Source: Lentinus brumalis (lineage: Eukaryota > Basidiomycota > Agaricomycetes > Polyporales > Polyporaceae). From it: 64,000 nucleotides of DNA. This document shows positions 12,783 to 25,674 of the stretch, in pieces. The position numbers and the translations under genes are program-made. Within the stretch, counting starts at the first letter, position 1; every line of letters begins with the position of its first letter. The notes under the pieces are model-generated. The model was not told the origin of the DNA. It searched no databases and saw only the letters and a program-made list of their open reading frames with translations. The stretch covers positions 248,001 to 312,000 of the forward strand of contig MARA01000006.1 in the NCBI GenBank assembly GCA_001792895.1, written 5' to 3'.

Positions 12783-15700
12783 ATGTCTTCGTCAGGCAGC
12801 ATGCCAAGATGCAGATATTACGGCACACCTGGGGGCTGCTACCGCGCCGACTGCAGGTTTCGACACGTTGAAGGTCCAACCTCGAGCCCCGACGGAACCT
12901 CTCATGGATCGCCGCGAGGCGGTGGCCATCGCGGCTTCCAGAGAGGCGGTGGGCCTCTCTCAGCCGGTCCCCGAGCTCCCAATGGGGTCTGCAATTTCTA
13001 CTACAATCGCGGATTTTGCTCGCGAGGCTCTGAATGTCGCTTCAGACACGAGGGTCCTAGCCATGGTCTCACCCAACCCTCAACCTCAACTTCAACTTCA
13101 ACGCCCAATTCATCGATCGCTAATCTCGCTTCTTTCTTGACTCCTGCCGCACTCGCCAGGATTCAGGGCGCAGGGACCGACGGCTTCTTTACTTCTCCGG
13201 GCGATATGAAGCCATCCGAAGTCAACTATCATGTCCGGAGATTCCTCGTCGACGACTACAGATTCAGGTTCGCAGCGGATGTCTACGGCTTCGTAGCGCT
13301 GATGAGCAACGCAAGTTCTGGGAATGCGTCTTGGGTACGTCCATATATCTGCATCCGCTTCGAACATGTCTCATGAGCTTCCAGTCACCCGAAGATGGGC
13401 AGGTAAGCGGCTATCCTCAGTATCTCGCAAGTCAAACTGATAAGAGAGCCAGCTATTCTTGTCGACTGTCGGAAGTGTGAGTCACTTTGACGGCCTTGAT
13501 CGCGTAACATGCTCATGCCGAAGCAACAGGAGAACGGTCTCCTGAGGATCGGAGATATCCTGAGCTGGAACGATGTTGCACTGCGACCCAGGGCGAAGAC
13601 ATGTCTCTCGTTTGGACGAGGCTATATACCGCTTTTGAGGGTATGTAAAGTGTCTCTCGTTGGCTGCTCTGTACGCTCATCTCCATATAGTATTTTTCGT
13701 CGGAGTACGTTGTGAAAAGTATCACGAGCAAGACCGTGAAGTAAGAGGAGAAGTTCTCTCTAGTATCCGCCTAGGCAGCTCATCGTACACGTGTAGCTCC
13801 CTCTACTCTCTGATCATGGAGCACTTTGATCGATTCTCCGAGATCATTCGCTCGTGCTTGGACGACGCTTTCTCGACCTACAAGTCGTTTAAGGAACCCG
13901 GTCAGGCAGACCTGATGGGGAGCTCCGTATTGTCATCCATCGCGCAAGTTCTCTTCGAGTGAGTCGCCATGCGTCCAGCCCCGTCACAATGTCCGCTCAC
14001 TAGGCCTAGATATATCACGCGCTTCAAGAACGCAGTTGCAACTCATCCTACCTTGCTTGATCTCGTCAAAGATCTCCATGAGTGGACAGAGACATGGATT
14101 GCTGGGATATCCTCTACTCCAGTCACTTTCGAGGACCTGATCGCCGATGCTCCTCAGCAAGCCCGCCACTTCGTCATAGAGCGCCTTCGCGCGCTCGTTG
14201 GTCGTCTTGTTGCCATCGTGGATCGGAAGCACAGAGACAACGAGCGGGCTAAGCAACCCATCCGTACGATGATCTCCTTGCCCTCGTCGAGTAACGAAGG
14301 TGTCCTCGCTGCTCTTCACAATTCTTACGAGGGTCCTGGTGAGCTCCGTCCCGGAGGACCTCGCCACGACAACGACTTTGTCAATATCTCAGACGTTCAG
14401 ATTGGGCCCACCCATGAGGAGCTCACTTCTCCCCACCAGCCGTTCCTACCTGCCAATATGTACGGCGCTCCACATCCCCTTCCGTCCGAATCTATGGAGC
14501 AGTTGCTGGATATCCAGTTCCGTTTACTCAGGGAAGAGCTCACGTAAGTTGCACACTCGATCGCTGTAGACTCCTGCTGACATACCCGTACGTAGGGCAT
14601 CCCTCCGCACGTCCGCGCAGAACGTGCTTTCCGACCTCAGGGAGAAGGACCGTCGCACGCAGCTCGATGAGCTCCTCAAAAAGCAGGGCGGCAAATATCG
14701 TGGACACGCCTCTGGCTCCGACACCGTGTTGTTCAACGTCTACACGAACGCCGAGTTCCTGACGATCGCCCCAAGCCAGCGTGGGCTCACCGTTGGGATG
14801 TCCCTTGACGCCCCACCCGGTCGCGCGCGCGCGCCGCAGGCCAAGTCGAGGGTGATATTCTGGGAGAGTATGAGTAGCAAGCGTCTCATGCAGGGCGGAC
14901 TCATTGCGCTTGTATGGCAGCATGGGACAACAACAGAGGTTCACCTCGGCACTGTCGCCAGCGCGCTGAAGGACCTCACCGACTCCGCCAAGCAGACCCC
15001 AGACCGCGTCAACATCCGATTATCCTTCTTCTCTCCGGAGGTCGAACTGCGCATACTGCAAGAGCTGCGGATCCCGATCACAGAGCGTCGGTCTACCAAG
15101 CTGTTGATCGAGGCGACCGTCATGTTCGAATCCATCCGACCGTTCTTGGAGGCGTTGCGTGTGGATCCCGAGAACGTCCCATTCGCTCGATATCTCGTCC
15201 ACCGCCCTTCCGTGTTCTATCGCACGCTGCAGATTTCCCCGCCTGCGTACGCCAGGTTGCCTGGATTCGCGTTCCAGCTGTCGTCCCTCTTTCCACCTGA
15301 GGCCGGCGTCGAAGATCTCAAGCTCGTCGTCAGCGACCCAGCCTCCATTGAGAATGCACGCGACACGTTGAAGCGCAGCAGTCGCCTGGATCCGAGTCAA
15401 GCAGATGCCATGGTGGACACCCTTGTCAGGGAGCTGAGCTTGATACAAGGGTGAGCGATTGCCCGCTGGTCCAAATCCAATTCTAACTCACGATGCCCTT
15501 CTGATGCCTGCATGATCAGTCCTCCAGGAACCGGGAAGGTCAGTCATCTGGTCACACATTTGTGTCACAGCTCATATGTATGTCTCGCAGAGCTACACCG
15601 GTGTCGAGCTCTTGCGCGTGCTCATTGCGAACGGAGCCGGGCCCATCTTGATGATCGCCTTCACGAATCACGCGCTCGACCATATGCTCCGCTCTGTCCT

Positions 15701-18700
15701 CGACGCTCAAATTACCAACAAGATCGTGCGTCTCGGCTCCCGTTCTGCGGACGAGCGTATCGCAGAGTTCTCAATTGAGCACGTCGAGATGGTCGCCGGG
15801 AAATCGCGGCTCAACCACGCTTTTTATGAATACCGCCGCGCACTCCGTGATGTCGAGAACGAGATCAAAAAATTCATGGAAGGCTTCTTCAAGACCGACG
15901 TCGACACAGAAGACATCGTCCGGTATCTCATGTTCGACTCTCCTATGTTGCTCGAGTCTATCCAAGATCCGCCTGCATGGATAAGTGCGATCCAAGAGGC
16001 GACGGAAGAGCAGGAAGGATGGCATGTCGCGGGCGCAGATGGTAAGGATGCTGGTGAGAGAGACGACTCTCTGTACGGGTTCTGGGTCCGAGGTGGCGAT
16101 ATCGAATTCCTACATAACGTGCGTTACGACATGCGACACCGACAGACGACAGCTGCGCAACAGCGTGCAGTACATCCTGGCTCCGCGAATCGTTTCGAGG
16201 CACTGTCATCTGAAGCATTGGACGAGCCACAGGACATCTCCCTGCAGACTGTCATGGCAGAGGGCCCGACAGGTGAGGAGGGCGCGGAGGCAGCAGCTCG
16301 AGACGCAGAGTCGGATTCAGACAGCGACGACTTCGTATCCGTCGATGCATCTCCGGAGGAAGAATGGCTCAATGATGCCATCCTCCTCGACCTGGATGAT
16401 CCTGACAGTATCGAAGCTGCAGATGAACAACAACTCCAACCAAGACTCCAACCTGCATCTTCCTCTCCACCTGCTGTTCCTGCGGCTGCAATGTACGCCC
16501 CAGAATCGTCTTCGCCTACATCTTTCCACGCCGCGCCGCGATCGGGCGACATACGTCCAGACGACTTCGTCGATCTGCTTCAGTTTTTCGCCGCGTATGG
16601 ATACTCCGACGTCCCCACTGTACCTGTCGCCTCACGGCCGATCCACGAGCTCCTGGGAGAAATCGATGCATGGTCGATGTCGGCAACCGAGCGACGGTTG
16701 TTGCACAACAGTTGGTCTGACGAAGTCCGCATCACGAGCCAGGAGACACAGACGCAGGAGTTCAGGCGTCTCCATGAGAAGCATGCACGAGCAGCGCAGG
16801 AGTACCAGGAAGGCCAAGCCGAGGTATGTTGATTATTTGTGCTGGCTTAGCTGGAGTCTCATGCATTCATTCCTCATGTAGATCAGGAAGCAGCTCCTCC
16901 GTAATGTTGACATCATTGGCTGCACAACAACTGGTGAGTGGATATCGTCATGCAGCGTCTTCGTCCGTGCCGCTGACAAGATCCCTCAGGAGCTGCAAAG
17001 CTCACGGCGTTGTTGAAGGTCTGATCTTTTGTTCATCGCCGCAGATGATCGATATTGAACATCGTCCCATTCAGGGTATCGGTCCCAAAGTCCTCCTCAT
17101 AGAAGAGGCTGGTCAAGTCCTTGAGGCACACGTACTCGGCAGCTTGGTTCCCAGCATCCAGCACATGGTGCTCATTGGTGATCCACTTCAACTTCGACCG
17201 ACGCTCAATAACTACTGTATGTCTATCCTCCAGAGGAGTAGCGGGATCCAGCTAACCGGCTTGACAGCGCTATCTATGGACCACCCTCACGGCAAGATGA
17301 TCTACAAGTTCGACATGTCCCTCATGGAGCGACTGTCCTCATCTGGGATGGCGATGTCTCAAATCAATGTGCAGCGACGGATGCGGCCTGAGATCGCGGA
17401 CCTGGTCCGGTAGGTCGTATCCATGACTACTTATCATCACAAGCATGACGTCAAATGCCCCCAGGATGACATTGTACCCGCGGCTCGAGGACCATGATCT
17501 AGTGAAGAACTATCCACACGTCCAAGGTATGGCGAAAGACGTCTTCTTCTTCACCCACGACCACAAGGAGAACGGCGGCGAAGATGACTTTGTCAGCAAG
17601 TACAATCAGTTTGAGGTATGTAATCAATTCCACTCACTGGTGTTCTGATCATGTTTCCCTGTCTCGCTCACGTCCGCTCGATTGCTACCAGGTGGACATG
17701 ATCAAGGACCTGGTATTGTACCTTCTGCGGTCAGTAATAAGTATCCGCATGCATTCTGCTCTGCTGTACCCCGTGCTTTAACTATAGCTCTTTATCAGGC
17801 AAGGTCCATACTCAGCAGAAGGGGATATTGTCGTCCTCTGCGCATACCTCGGGCAGCTCTCCCGCTTACGAGACGCCTTTTCAAACGAAGTCGCTGTCGT
17901 ACTCGATGAGCGGGATCAAGCCGAGCTTGATGACAGGAATGCCGAGACGGAGGACGTGACCCAGTCGAACAGCGCCTTCGAGCGGGTGAAGGTCTCGCGC
18001 CGGGTGTGTACCGTGAGTATAACGGATCGTTATGAAGGTTGACTTGTCCCATAGGTACTCCTGCGTACCATTGACAACTTCCAAGGAGAGGAGGCGAAGG
18101 TCAATCGTTCGATAGAGTCGTGATAACTGCGACTAAGCCGGTACTTTTGCAGATCGTTATCCTATCGCTCGTCCGCAACTCCGGCGGCGCAGAAGAGGAC
18201 GAGGTGCAGGGTCATGGCTCCAAAGGGCGCGTCAACATTGGATTTTTAAGGGTAGGTAATGACTGTCTTGCACATACGCGGCCTGACATTTACGTCTGCA
18301 GTCCGAAAATAGGACAAATGGTAGTTCCTCACTGCAGAGCATTCGGTTTCATATACTGAGATCACACTTCAGTCGCCCTCTCTCGTGCGCGGGAAGGCAT
18401 GTACATCTTTGGCAACGCCACCAATCTCTCCGCAAGAAGCAAGATGTGGCGAGAAGTAGTTGATGAACTCCGCAAGCGTGAATGCCTTGGTACATCCTTG
18501 CCCGTGGCGTGCCATCGTCATCCGCAGACTGTGGAACAAGTCTCCAAGCCTGGACAATTGTCGCGTATTGCTCCTGACGGTGAGTGGCCCGATCAGCACT
18601 TCTCTCGCCGTCCACTGAGTCGCTCACCTCTATAAGGGGGCTGCCTCCTGCAGTGCGACACACGTCTCAATTGTGGTCACCTCTGCCCGTACAAGGTGAG

Positions 18701-21535
18701 TCACCTATGTTGACACATGAGTACTAGCAGCAATCATAACCCTCACTCTAACCCCAGTGTCACTCGGACGACCCTCGACATGTCTCGGTGTCATGTGTGC
18801 AGCGCTGCACTCGCCTCTGTCCCTACGGTCACCCCTGCACGAAGCAATGTGCTGAACCCTGTGACCAATGCTATATCGAGGTCGCCGACGTCCCTCTACC
18901 GTGTGGCCACATCGCGCCAAAGATCTCCTGGTAGGTGGCCAACACCGTTGCCAAACGCTGCGCAAATGCCAATGATACCCTTCGCAGTTACCAACGCGAC
19001 AATTTGGACCAAGTCATCTGCAGTGTTCAAGTTCAAAAATCCCTCCCAGGATGCGAACACAAGGCGACCATGCGATGCTCCGACAATCCTCGACATTATG
19101 CGTGCCGTGCGGTTTGCAGCGGGATCATGAGCTGCTGCGGTCGTCGATGCAAGGCTCAGTGTCACCAGTGCCAGTCTCTCAGTGCCGCTCCTGAAGTCCC
19201 GCCGGACGAGAATGACGAAGAGAACGAAGTGAACAACAACGAGGAGCCCCAGCGGAAGCGGCTTAATCACGTCGGGCATCCCTGCCAGAGGACTCTATTC
19301 TGCGGACATCTGTGCGGGAAGCAGTGTTCGGCTAATCATGAATGCACCGTCGCCTGCAAAGAGGCTTGTCGACAAGTCTGCGCTCATGCTCGCTGCAGAA
19401 ACTACTGCTCCGTTCCATGCGCCCCCTGCCAGGAACCGTGCACTTGGTACGCCTATGCATGCTAGCTCCAAGCTTCTTGTCTGATCCTCGTATAGGCGTT
19501 GCTTGCACTACACTTGCCCATTGCCCTGCGGCACGGTACGTGATGCACCAGATCTTCGCATTCTATCGCTCATTCGCCACTGCTGCTATGATAGATCTGC
19601 GCCCGTCTCCCATGCGATAAGCGCTGCGAACAAGTCCTACCTTGCGGACATCGCTGTCCATCAGGTATGCCTTCCATTCATGAATACTGACAGTCGTCAA
19701 TCAAAGCTGATATCGGGCCAGTTTGCGGCGAAGACTGTTCCATTCAGATTTGTCCTACATGCGCGCCGGACGACAACGTGGTCGTCGATCTCGTGATGGG
19801 GCGGACCCTCGCAGACCTGGACGTCGAAAGCGACAGCCTCGATGAACTAACCATCACCTTGCCGAATTGTCGCCATGTTTTCACGATCGAGACCCTCGAC
19901 GGCGTTTGCGAGCTCAATAATTACTACCGCCGCGATGCCAAAGGAGATAAGTGGGTTGGTCTAGAGGCCCCACCTCCAGGCTTCAAGCAGCCTCCCGCGT
20001 GTCCGACGTGTCGCGGCGCAATCACTGCTCCTCGCTATGGTCGCGTCTTCAAGCGCGCCGACCTAGATATCCTCGAAAACAATGTCGCCTTCCATATGTC
20101 CAAGTCTCTGGGCGCCGTCCGCGTGAAGCTCGATGCTATCTCGAAACCTCAGCTGGACACCGCCGTTAAGGACCTCGCTTCGAAGATCGCCGCTGCGCCT
20201 CTCACGCTGTCCACGAAGGAGTTGAAGTCCCTGCAGCGCAGTCACACAGGGCTCCTCCAGGCAAAGCGTGTCATACCGTTTACTCTCCAGGACATTGACC
20301 CACTCAACGCCAAACTACACGGACTTCCGAATGACGAGGCGAAGGCATGGAAGAAGATCGTCTTGCCGTTGTTCAACGCCTACAAGGACACCGCTACGGT
20401 GTCGCAGACGCGCTCCGCGCACTCGCACGCATGGGAGGCATCGTTCGCATATTTGTATCAGAAGGAGGTAGACGACATCGTCGCGAACCCGGTCACAGCA
20501 CCTAGGAACCCGCACGAGTACGCGATGCGGGCTGCCCGCCTCCGAGTTGGCCAGCCACCCCCGCGGGCCGATAAGCGTTTCCTCGTCGAGTCGTTCTGGA
20601 CAACCGTCAACATCCGGCTCACTCTCGTCGAGCTCCTGGGTGTATGGCTTGGCCGCATTTCTGAGCGCCCCGAGAAGGCTCCCGCCACCCGGCTTCGTGG
20701 GGACCCACCGGTGAACAGGTACCCACCCGCAAACCGACGCATTTGGGCGACATACACATCCTTCCTCCTCCGCTCCTGCGCGGCCGACGCGGAGCTCGCG
20801 CTGCAGATCACACAGGAGTCCGAGAGCCACCGCCAGGAGGCGAGCACGGTGTTGCTCATCATGCGCGTCGAGATGGAGCAGTTCCGGTTTAACGTCCAGA
20901 TGATGCGGCAGACGCACAAGATGAACGAAGATAACCGGACCAAGATGGCCAACAGCGCGGATGAGAAGCTTTCGGGAGCTCAAGAGCGCGTCAATGAAGT
21001 CCGCATGAGGGTCGCTCGTCGGGGGAAGACTGGCGAACTGGCGAACTGGATGCAGGCCGATTTCCTCGTCCCTGCGCAGGCCATCTTGGACGACTGGAAA
21101 GCGCTGGAGAAGTCCCTGCGTCGTGATACGTTCTACGAACCCGTCTCGCTCGAGGAGCTGACGCAAGTGGTTCGAGGGCTCGGCTTCTGTGAGTAACCCC
21201 TCGTTCCTCGACTTGGTTTATGTCTGCTCATGTGTTGTTCACAGCGCACGTCGGGCATTTCTACAAGTGTCCCAACGGTCGCGTCTTTGTCATTGGCGAG
21301 GTATGTCGCTCCATCAGGGCAAGGTCAAAGTCGTCCAATCCGTCTAACGAAATCATGTAGTGTGGAGGTGCTGTACACACTGCTGTATGTGCTGAATGCG
21401 GAGAAGCTATCGGTGGCAGTGGTCACCGACTACTGTCCTCAAACCAACCGGTGCGGGAGCTGGAAGAAATCGCTCGCGCAACTGGGTCGGAACCAAGCCC
21501 TTGGCCTTGGGCTGTTCGGGTCTAGAGCACGGAGT
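12783..21535 (+). CDS. Giant ZNFX1/Hrr1-like SF1 RNA helicase with CCCH, NF-X1 and RZ zinc fingers
   Basis: The family is linked to RNA silencing: fission yeast Hrr1 works with the RNA-directed RNA polymerase complex, and animal ZNFX1 acts in small-RNA inheritance and antiviral sensing. More than 2,000 residues over some 25-30 exons. In order: two CCCH fingers (CRYYGTPGGCYRADCRFRH; CNFYYNRGFCSRGSECRFRH), a long helical region, and helicase motif I LIQGPPGTGKS split over three exons. Then AFTNHALDHML (Ia), an acidic Ser-rich insert (about 16290-16540), LLIEEAGQVLEAH (II), LIGDPLQLRPT (III), QRRMRPEIADLV (IV), TIDNFQGEEAK (V) and NVALSRAREGMYIFGN (VI). Next are Cys-rich NF-X1 repeats (CGHLCPYKCH, CGHLCGKQC, CGHRCPSVCG), an IETLDGVCELNNYY region, and a C-terminal RZ finger (HVGHFYKCPNGRVF..CGGAV..CAECGEAIGG). 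Stop at 21533. No break was seen. Confidence 0.93.
15520..15538 (+). other. 19-nt microexon encoding the Walker A core of the helicase
   Basis: The exon ends at ...LIQG before a GT intron; an AG at 15518-15519 is followed by 19 nt coding PPGTGK, then GT at 15539. The next exon starts at 15591 with SYTGVELL. Joining the three pieces gives an uninterrupted LIQGPPGTGKSYTG, which is exactly the P-loop expected. Skipping this exon would remove the loop and shift the frame. Confidence 0.85.
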
Positions 21536-22635
21536 TTACACTGCCTGATAGGTACTAAGTATCCCAGACTAAGTACATACTTACTTTGCGTTCTCTTCGA
21601 TTCCCTGCATGCGTTACTGTGCATACTTACTCTGTACCAATAGTCAGTACTCAGCCTGCTGCACCACGCCGAGGAACGGCCGCGGCGAGGCTACTGGGAC
21701 TCAGGTTGAAGGAACGACTAAGTACTCCCTTTCGTTCAACTAGAAGCTGGCTTGCGAGCCTACAACGGCGACATAGGCGGCATCTTGGCATGTGTTCCCA
21801 AGGCGGGCGGAGTCTGTCAGAGACTTACGTCTTCAAGCTTAAGGCGGATAAGTACTGCCAAGCTACACAACACTGTAACAACACTGGCGCGTCGCGCGCA
21901 CTCGCGGCAGTGCAGCCTGAAGCGCTGAAGCTTTGCACTGACATATTCCTGCTGAGTCAGGCAAGATGCGCGGAGGCGCCAGCTGCTAGGAAACCTCGGA
22001 CACGGGCCGCTGGCACTGGCAAGCCATCACTTGAATGTCACCGTCGACTTGCGAGACCCTCAGTGCTTCGGGGTCCGGACTGTGCAGCACGGTGCACCTT
22101 GTGTCACGTATGTTACTCTCTCTTGTTCTATGGCAGTGAGATCCAGAGCTACTCACATAAGTACCGCCTTCCGCCGGCGGGGTGCTACAGTCCGCGCTGC
22201 GGCCCCCACGTCACAGCCTACCTGCTCACCAGACTCAGCGTAGAGCCTACGACTGACCGCCAGTATCGAAGTGCACCGTCAACGGGCGCTTCGAAGTTCG
22301 TACCGGGCTGCGGACCTGAGCCATTTCATGATATGATGAAACGAGGTCTTCTGCCTGCCAGCGACGAACCCAGATTTCCCACTAGTCTACTGCCAGAGGA
22401 GGCGCGGATCTGCCCAGTGGCAGCAACCGTCGGGGCCCCGGACCACATGACTCGCTACTTTATCTTTTCAAGCATTGCCTCCGCTTATGCGCGGACTCCG
22501 TCTGGCAACGCGCACGTCGGTTTGCGGAGCGAGTCGTCGTAGGGCTGCTTAGACCGTCAGCATCGGGGAATGCATATAAGCCTCCATTCCTCTCTTGGAG
22601 AACATCGTCACTCCCCAGTTCCCTGCTTCAAGAAT
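21536..22635. other. 1.1 kb intergenic region before the serine peptidase
   Basis: It holds one long plus-strand open frame (about 21586-22542, 318 codons) whose translation is Arg/Pro/Ala/Ser-rich and matches nothing I know; I treat it as chance in GC-rich DNA. A TATA-like box near 22575 belongs to the next gene. Confidence 0.45.
22575..22580 (+). promoter_or_regulatory. Candidate TATA box (TATAAG) for the serine peptidase
   Basis: It is 61 nt upstream of the ATG at 22636, with a pyrimidine-rich stretch between, as is common in strongly expressed fungal secreted-enzyme genes. Confidence 0.5.
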
Positions 22636-25058
22636 ATGGTATTGTATAATAGATACACCCTCTCTCTTCTCCTCGCATGCACCGCGTGTCAAGCGGCTCC
22701 CTCGCACCATGTACGTCGTCCTGACGTCTTCACCCATTATTTGACTAACGCAAGTCTCTCAGGGCGATACTCAGATCGTTTGGGGAGCTTGCGACCCTTC
22801 CGTCGTGACCGACGCGTCGCTCTCTTGTGGATTCCTGAATGTTCCCCTAGACTATCATAATCCCTTCGCTGGGCAGGCACGGTTGGCCATAGTCAAGGCC
22901 AACGCGACTGGGGAGCGCCAAGGATCCGTCTTCTTCAACCCTGGTTAGTATCCCTTAGAATACAGACGACCAGCTTGCTAACGCACAAAGCACCGCAGGC
23001 GGACCTGGTCTCTCTGGGCTATCCGAGCTGAGCGCCCCTGTCATCAAGGAGTTTCTACTCAATGCCACTGGCGGTGTCTACGACATCATCAGCTGGGACC
23101 CGCGCGGTGTCGGCAACCTCACCGTGTCAGTGCCGTGTCCCTTGAGCTATGCGCCGGAAGCCACTTACTGTAACACTCTGTAGCCCCGGAGGGATCTTCT
23201 GCTTCGACAGCGCCGCGGAGCACGCCGCGTTCTTCAACGGGACGATCGAGCTGACCGGCATAGAGGAGACTGGAAACTTCACCGACCCGGCCGACGTGAA
23301 TGCACTGCTTGCACAAGCCCCAGTCATGCAGAAGAAGTATAAGGAGCTCGGCCAGAAGTGCTTGAGCTCCCCCAACGGCAGGTATCTCAAGTACATCGGA
23401 ACTGCTGCAACCGTCCGCGACATAGTCTCTATGGCCAACGCGATCGACGGCCCTGACGCCCCGATCAACTACTACGGCATATCCGGTGGGACTATCATTG
23501 GCTCGTATTTTGTTAACAGTGAGTACTGCAGTGTCCCCTTGAGCGCCAGGCTGCAGCTGACATCTATGCTCGTCAGTGTTCCCGGAAGTAGGGACAATTC
23601 TCATTTGTCGTGGACTCAGGACTTACTAACTGGTGAATGAAGCGCGTCGGGAGGGTGGTTATCGACGGTGTTGTCAATCCCGTCACTTGGGCCACGCAGA
23701 AGCCTTCTATCGTACGTCTTCACGGTCTTCACGCGCTCACCATGTCACTCATGCATACTCGCTCGAATCTAGCTGTGGTCGCACCAGCTCCTCTCTTCTG
23801 ATACCGTCTACAAGGGCCTCATCACGGGGTGCGCGCTCACAGGCCCTGCTGGGTGCCCTGCCGCCTCAGAGGGCGACGGACCTCTCGACATCGATGCAAA
23901 GTTCCAGGCCCTTCTCACAGCTGCGCACGATGCCACTGTAGCCAACCCGTCTGTCCTTCTATCGTCGGGGATCCTTAGAGGTGTGTGTCGCGTATGGCAT
24001 GACGACGTGAGGCTGTCTATTGATCCTGGTGACCGCAGTGGTCCTTCTCAATGAACTGTACGGACCCGCGCTCTGGGACAGCTTCATGAAGGAGGGCTGG
24101 ACACAAGCGGTGGAGATAGTCAAGGGAGAGGCACCGGCAAACGATTCCCTGGCCAAGTGGTTTGAGACCTCTGTTCGTCGCAACTCGTGCGTTATCTTCC
24201 CATTATTCGATGCGGTCTTGATTTGACTTGAAGCCCTTCTGGGATAGCAGGCTGCTGAAACGCACAATTCCCAACGACTCCTCGCCATACAGCACTCACG
24301 CGATTCAATGCGGGGACGCCATTGACATGCACGGCGTCACGATGGAGGAGCAGTTCAAGGGTATCATAGATACCACGCGGAACATATCGCACATGTGTAC
24401 GTACGCCTCTTTCCCGTCACCAGCGGTGACAATGGGCGCGCTGACCACCCCCGGGCGTGCACAGTCGGCTCCTACTGGCCTTCCCAGGCTTACTTATGCG
24501 CGTTCTGGCCTGTGCGTGCCGTCGAGAGGTACAAGGGTCCATGGAACAAGAAATTCGCGAACAAGATCATAGTCGCTTCCAACGTGGTCAGTGCGCTCAC
24601 TCTTTCTCGTCTTCTTCTGTATTGATTCTTGATTCACTAACTCGATGGCGTGCAGTATGACCCGGTCACTCCGCTCGCAAGTGCAGAGGAAACTGCGCGT
24701 GAACTGGGAGAGGACGCGGTGTTGGTCCGGCAGAACGGATTCGGGGTGCGTGCTTCCTGGTCCCCTCGCTTGGCGTGGGCATGTGCACTCATCATCTGGC
24801 ACCATTGACAGCATGCTACTATCGCTGAGCCGTCTGCATGCACGATCAACCTACTCGCTGCGTATTTCGTGAACGGAACGGTGAGTGGCTATTCCCGAGC
24901 TGGTGGCACGAACGATGAGTCGGTCTCATGATGCGTTGTTACCGATCCTGCAGGTTCCGGCCAAGAACACGCTGTGCGAGGTCGACGCAGACTACGAGAT
25001 CTTCAGCGGCGTCACCACTGCGGACATCCTTGCTCACCTTCCCAGCGTCGACGTCTGA
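22636..25058 (+). CDS. Secreted serine peptidase, alpha/beta hydrolase (TAP-like, S33 family)
   Basis: Likely an extracellular exopeptidase of the tripeptidyl/prolyl aminopeptidase type. The start MVLYNRYTLSLLLACTACQA is a signal peptide with a cut near QAAPS. The mature part opens with IVWGACDPS and CGFLNVPLDYHNP, then the oxyanion-side motif FFNPGGPGLSG and SWDPRGVGN. The nucleophile elbow is NYYGISGGTIIGSYF (Ser in GxSxG). An exon joined at GTAGGG...GAAG gives FPERVGRVVIDGVVNP. The acid is in VYDPVTPLASAEE and the histidine in QNGFGHATIAEPS, the C-terminal TAP-like domain, followed by VNGTVPAKNTLCEVD. Several N-glycosylation sequons occur. About ten exons and roughly 550 residues. The complete catalytic triad suggests an active enzyme; the substrate is not visible. 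Confidence 0.88.
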
Positions 25059-25674
25059 ACCGCCGGTGTGAGAGCTCACAGGACACAGACTCTGAATGCA
25101 ATGGACACGCGTTACTAGCACTAACTAATAGTAGCCTGATAGTAATACACGACTCCAAAATCTTGGAGCCGCTGCCAGTCGGCGCTTCTGTTTTCCTAGC
25201 TGGACGCGTCGATGGTCGCCCACATGAGGACTCGTTCCGTCCCCGAAGGCCCCCCTCTTCGAATCGACCGCTGGCTGGCGCAACTTGATTCGGTCGGAAC
25301 CAAGACCCCGGCGTTGGCTGTCAGGGACAAAATCAACACGATTTCTGAGCCAAGTTGCAGCACTGCATGTCCTCCGCGAGAGAGCAGCATCGAAATTGGC
25401 TCCCCAATCGCACTTTACCCGGTGGGAAGTTAACGTTTAACTTAACCCTAGACAGATGCCCTAAAGGGGAAGATGGCGACTGAGCGTCGCATATAGGATG
25501 ACGTCATGGCGTGAGGGTGCGCTCAGGCTCACGTCGCGCTTGGAGCGGGACGTCGACGAGGACTGCGTCACGCGTCATGGCGTTCTCTATTTTGAACCCG
25601 GGAAGGTCGCTGGAGCACGGCAGGTCGCACGACCACCTCACTTGGGCTTCCTCCTCCCTGCACCGGCCACGAAG
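25059..25674. other. Intergenic region upstream of the transporter
   Basis: 616 bp. The frame of the transporter is open upstream to about 25498 but the extension is not family-like. A consensus CRE palindrome lies at 25499-25506. Confidence 0.45.
25499..25506. promoter_or_regulatory. CRE-type palindrome TGACGTCA
   Basis: An exact ATF/CREB bZIP consensus 169 nt upstream of the transporter ATG. One 8-mer match can be chance; the promoter position is the only support. Confidence 0.35.

Noticed and set aside
20315..21166. 283-codon minus-strand open frame
   Set aside because: Mirror of the C-terminal helicase exon, which is conserved on the plus strand.
21586..22542. 318-codon plus-strand open frame
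   Set aside because: Low-complexity basic/Ser/Pro composition, no motif, no splice or promoter support; likely chance in GC-rich DNA.
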